Origin: Litorivivens sp041619575
Lineage (GTDB): Bacteria > Pseudomonadota > Gammaproteobacteria > Pseudomonadales > Spongiibacteraceae
Direction of reading: 5' to 3'
Assembly (NCBI GenBank): GCA_041619575.1
Contig: JBFKDP010000255.1
Span: 1 to 5,992 of the forward strand
DNA: 5,992 bases
Position numbers and translations under genes: made by a program. Below the pieces are notes generated by a model. The model was not told the origin of the DNA. It was given only the letters and a program-made list of their open reading frames with translations, and ran no database searches. Below are positions 5,321-5,992 of this stretch, in pieces. Within the stretch, counting starts at the first letter, position 1. Each line of letters opens with the position of its first letter.

Positions 5321-5869
5321 TCAGTCTGCCGCAGCCCCCAGCGCCTCGGCAATATCGGCATCGCTAAAGCGGTAAATGCCCTGCCGGTAATTGAGGGCGT
5401 TGCGTAGATAAAAGCGGGCGTTGATGCGATTGGCCTCTGCATTGTTTTTGCTCCCCACCTGTTTGGCAGGAACGCCGGCAATGATGGCATTGTCGGGGAA
5501 TTCGCTGCCCTCTGTGAGAATGGCATGTCCTGCGACAATGCAATTGTTGCCTATTTTGACGCCGTCCATCACGGTGGCATTGATACCAATCAGGCAGTCG
5601 TCGCCTATCTCGCAGCCGTGCAGAGTGGCATGGTGGGTGACGGAGCATCGCTTGCCGACAAGGGTTGGCGTTGTATTGCCCACGTGAACCATCACAAAAT
5701 CCTGGATGTTGCTGGCTTCGCCAATGCTGATCTCGTAAGCCTCGGCGCGCATGACGACATTGGGCCAGACCGAGACATCACGCTCCAGCGTAATTTTGCC
5801 GTAGAGCTGGGCACTATCATGGATAAAGGCGGGCTGATTCAGCGTGATGTCTGGACCGTATAGTGGCAT
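5321..5869 (-). CDS. Gamma-class carbonic anhydrase family protein (hexapeptide-repeat left-handed beta-helix)
   Basis: This is a 182-residue protein made of hexapeptide repeats (about 13-135, for example ISIGEA, TLVGKR, CEIGDD, CLIGIN, VKIGNN) followed by a C-terminal helical tail. The zinc ligands of the gamma-carbonic-anhydrase family are present: H62 in VMVHVG, and H79 and H84 in THHATLHG, with the five-residue spacing of the Cam enzyme. Supporting residues are R41, Q56 and D57 (NIQD). The usual RGD reads R41-A-E43, an Asp-to-Glu change shared by position only. Family members (YrdA, CaiE/PaaY, Cam) form trimers with metal at subunit interfaces, but many have no proven CO2-hydration activity, so the enzyme assignment is tentative. 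The ATG at 5869 has only a weak purine stretch upstream. The gene begins 27 nt after the preceding minus-strand gene and is followed after 55 nt by the MFS gene, so it is probably the middle gene of an operon. Confidence 0.92.
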   Translation of the reverse strand: MPLYGPDITLNQPAFIHDSAQLYGKITLERDVSVWPNVVMRAEAYEISIGEASNIQDFVMVHVGNTTPTLVGKRCSVTHHATLHGCEIGDDCLIGINATVMDGVKIGNNCIVAGHAILTEGSEFPDNAIIAGVPAKQVGSKNNAEANRINARFYLRNALNYRQGIYRFSDADIAEALGAAAD

Positions 5870-5896
5870 GATCGCGTCTCTATGTTTGAGTAAGAA

Positions 5897-5992
5897 TCAG
5901 GTGCCGCAGAATGTCTGATAGCCCTGCGAGCTTTCTGCACCGAAAAGATAATCGTCCATGTCCGGACGATAATCAAAAGGCTTCGCCAGTAA
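5897..5992 (-). CDS. C-terminal 31 codons of an unrecognised protein (partial)
   Basis: The minus strand is open from the window edge to a TGA at 5897-5899 and reads LLAKPFDYRPDMDDYLFG followed by AESSQGYQTFCGT. The acidic and aromatic composition, the frame and the position 27 nt before the gamma-carbonic-anhydrase start make a real gene end likely, and it was too short to stand out as an open frame. The family is not recognised from this fragment; the near-terminal cysteine (C29 of the fragment) may or may not matter. It is presumably the upstream member of the same operon. Confidence 0.6.
   Translation of the reverse strand, partial: LLAKPFDYRPDMDDYLFGAESSQGYQTFCGT

Noticed and set aside
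5266..5538. Upstream extension of the MFS frame to an ATG at 5538 (about 91 extra residues)
   Set aside because: It overlaps the C-terminal part of the gamma-carbonic-anhydrase gene in another frame and lacks membrane-protein character. A GTG with a clear AAGGA SD at the right place gives a normal MFS N-terminus.
5943..5975. Near-palindromic DNA (TCGTCC and GGACGA around a 6-bp centre, flanked by GATAAT on both sides)
   Set aside because: It lies in the coding end of the right-edge gene, where repeated Asp-Tyr and Arg-Pro-Asp codons (DYRPDMDDY) explain it. The outer flanks repeat directly and do not pair.

Overview
The window looks like an ordinary stretch of a moderately GC-rich gammaproteobacterial chromosome. 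Gene families, short intergenic gaps and Shine-Dalgarno (SD) sites all point that way. The YhaJ-like LysR regulator beside a pirin gene, and the gamma-carbonic-anhydrase sequence, suggest a free-living, perhaps marine, gammaproteobacterium; this is inference from gene content only. No rRNA, tRNA, CRISPR array, insertion sequence or phage gene is visible.

Left part (1-1559, + strand). The last ten or so codons of an upstream gene are followed after 12 nt by a small exported single-domain rhodanese (PspE type). Next come a short two-helix inner-membrane protein resembling the PGPGW family and, after a 192-nt gap with no convincing gene, a LysE/RhtB-type exporter. The exporter gene runs convergently into the next group with only 10 nt between stop codons.

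Middle part (1570-4033). A minus-strand pair, pirin then NAD(P)H-dependent FMN reductase (ChrR/YieF-like), is separated by 34 nt and is probably an operon. It is divergent from a LysR-type regulator of the E. coli YhaJ type. The 114-nt AT-rich intergenic region holds two dyads centred 20 bp apart. They are placed as expected for a LysR regulator that represses its own gene and activates the pirin/reductase operon. The unit looks like a redox or electrophile/quinone-response module, by analogy with yhaJ-yhaK of E. coli.

Right part (4051-5992, minus strand). A 12-helix MFS transporter lies downstream of a gamma-class carbonic-anhydrase-like hexapeptide protein, which lies downstream of the C-terminal 31 codons of an unrecognised protein. 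Gaps of 55 and 27 nt suggest one operon.

Nothing here is clearly a new system. The most informative item is the regulatory region between the LysR and pirin genes. Several genes have GTG starts or over-long upstream extensions, so start choices are explained entry by entry.
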